Origin: Lachnospiraceae bacterium
GTDB lineage: Bacteria > Bacillota > Clostridia > Lachnospirales > Lachnospiraceae
Direction of reading: 5' to 3'
DNA: 15,729 nt
NCBI GenBank assembly: GCA_009774235.1
Contig: VSNJ01000097.1
Location: 1 to 15,729 of the forward strand
The translations under genes and the position numbers were made by a program. This document shows, piece by piece, positions 15,394 through 15,729 of the stretch. Every line of letters starts with the position of its first letter. Position 1 is the stretch's first letter. The notes beneath the pieces are model-generated. The model saw nothing but the letters and a program-made list of their open reading frames with translations. It made no database searches and was not told the DNA's origin.

Positions 15394-15657
15394 TTATTTC
15401 TTTTTCATTTCTCCTAAAATCCTGTATATACTTTTATCTGAAAGATAATATTCTGCAGCCAGTTTTGAAACCTTTTCCCCTTGCAAAAACAGATTATATA
15501 TTTCTTGGTTTCTCTTGTATAACTCAAGTTTGTAATTGCTGCAATTACTATTTTCTTCAGGTACTTTGGGTATATATAAATTTACACCATTTACATATTT
15601 TTGTATTTCTTTTATCATTTCTTTTGGTAATACATCTTTTGCATTTATATAACTCAT
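15394..15657 (-). CDS. CD3324-family helix-turn-helix protein
   Basis: The 87-residue protein begins MSYINAKDVLPKEMIKEIQK and has YIPK at 28-31, the signature opening of the CD3324 family of small clostridial proteins. The C-terminal part (about residues 61-82, EKVSKLAAEYYLSDKSIYRI) reads as a Mor/resolvase-like helix-turn-helix, so DNA binding is likely, but targets are unknown. ATG 15657 has AAAGGAGA a few bases upstream; the ATG at 15672 precedes that site and is rejected. The ribosome binding site lies only a few bases after the junction with the repeated kinase fragment, so transcription probably enters from that fragment's side. A terminator separates it from the intact kinase gene downstream. 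Confidence 0.75.
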   Translation of the reverse strand: MSYINAKDVLPKEMIKEIQKYVNGVNLYIPKVPEENSNCSNYKLELYKRNQEIYNLFLQGEKVSKLAAEYYLSDKSIYRILGEMKKK

Positions 15658-15672
15658 ATATTCTCCTTTCAA

Positions 15673-15729
15673 CTGTATGATACATCATAATTATTACTTC
15701 ACTAAGATATTTCCAGTAATTTTTGCGGA
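15673..15729 (-). pseudogene. Truncated second copy of the CPT-like kinase gene (runs off the window)
   Basis: The last 57 bases equal 15077-15133 exactly. On the minus strand they encode kinase residues 50-67. The similarity ends abruptly at 15673, immediately before the ribosome binding site of the CD3324-family gene. Past the break the kinase frame reads on in an unrelated frame to a TGA at 15557-15559. The copy is therefore 3'-truncated if it is real. An assembly end artefact is the main alternative, because the repeat coincides with the window edge. Confidence 0.6.

Overview
The window looks like chromosomal DNA of a low-GC Clostridia, most likely a Lachnospiraceae gut commensal. The reasons are AT-rich codon use, strong GGAGG-type ribosome binding sites, a Firmicutes-type class III fructose-1,6-bisphosphatase, a zinc-binding PyrI next to PyrB, a roughly 765-residue clostridial hydratase/aconitase, and a zf-HC2 gene just before polA. 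The family-level placement is inferred from gene content and protein style, not from a search.

Left block, + strand, 1-10460: the 3' two thirds of sbcC (its start is outside the window), a small zf-HC2 membrane protein, a very long polA reading frame, coaE and fbp, ending at a strong hairpin terminator. Most gaps are short and each gene has its own ribosome binding site, so these genes could share transcription. The outstanding feature is the polA frame. A complete DNA polymerase I, matching the E. coli enzyme to its last residue, runs without a stop into a complete GH2 beta-mannosidase. The two are joined through a diverged 78-bp tandem duplication of the polA tail. The result is a predicted 1812-residue polymerase-glycosidase protein, with a possible internal start for a free mannosidase.

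Middle block, - strand, 10563-11991: pyrB then pyrI, the catalytic and regulatory chains of aspartate carbamoyltransferase. They have their own promoter, a structured leader, and a perfect hairpin between the two genes that carries a possible internal promoter. The block converges on fbp and diverges from the next gene.

The + strand gene at 12257-14554 is an aconitase-family hydratase with a clear sigma-A-type promoter, a dyad in its 5' leader and a very strong terminator.

Right end, - strand, 14766-15729: a small accessory-looking pair, a chloramphenicol-phosphotransferase-like P-loop kinase and a CD3324-family helix-turn-helix protein, each with its own signals. The last 57 bases exactly repeat an internal piece of the kinase gene. 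This points to a truncated second kinase copy just outside the window, or to an assembly end effect.

The core genes are housekeeping (DNA repair and replication, CoA synthesis, gluconeogenesis, pyrimidine synthesis, central carbon). The unexpected elements are the polA-mannosidase fusion and the repeat-flanked right end. No RNA genes, CRISPR arrays or insertion sequences were found.
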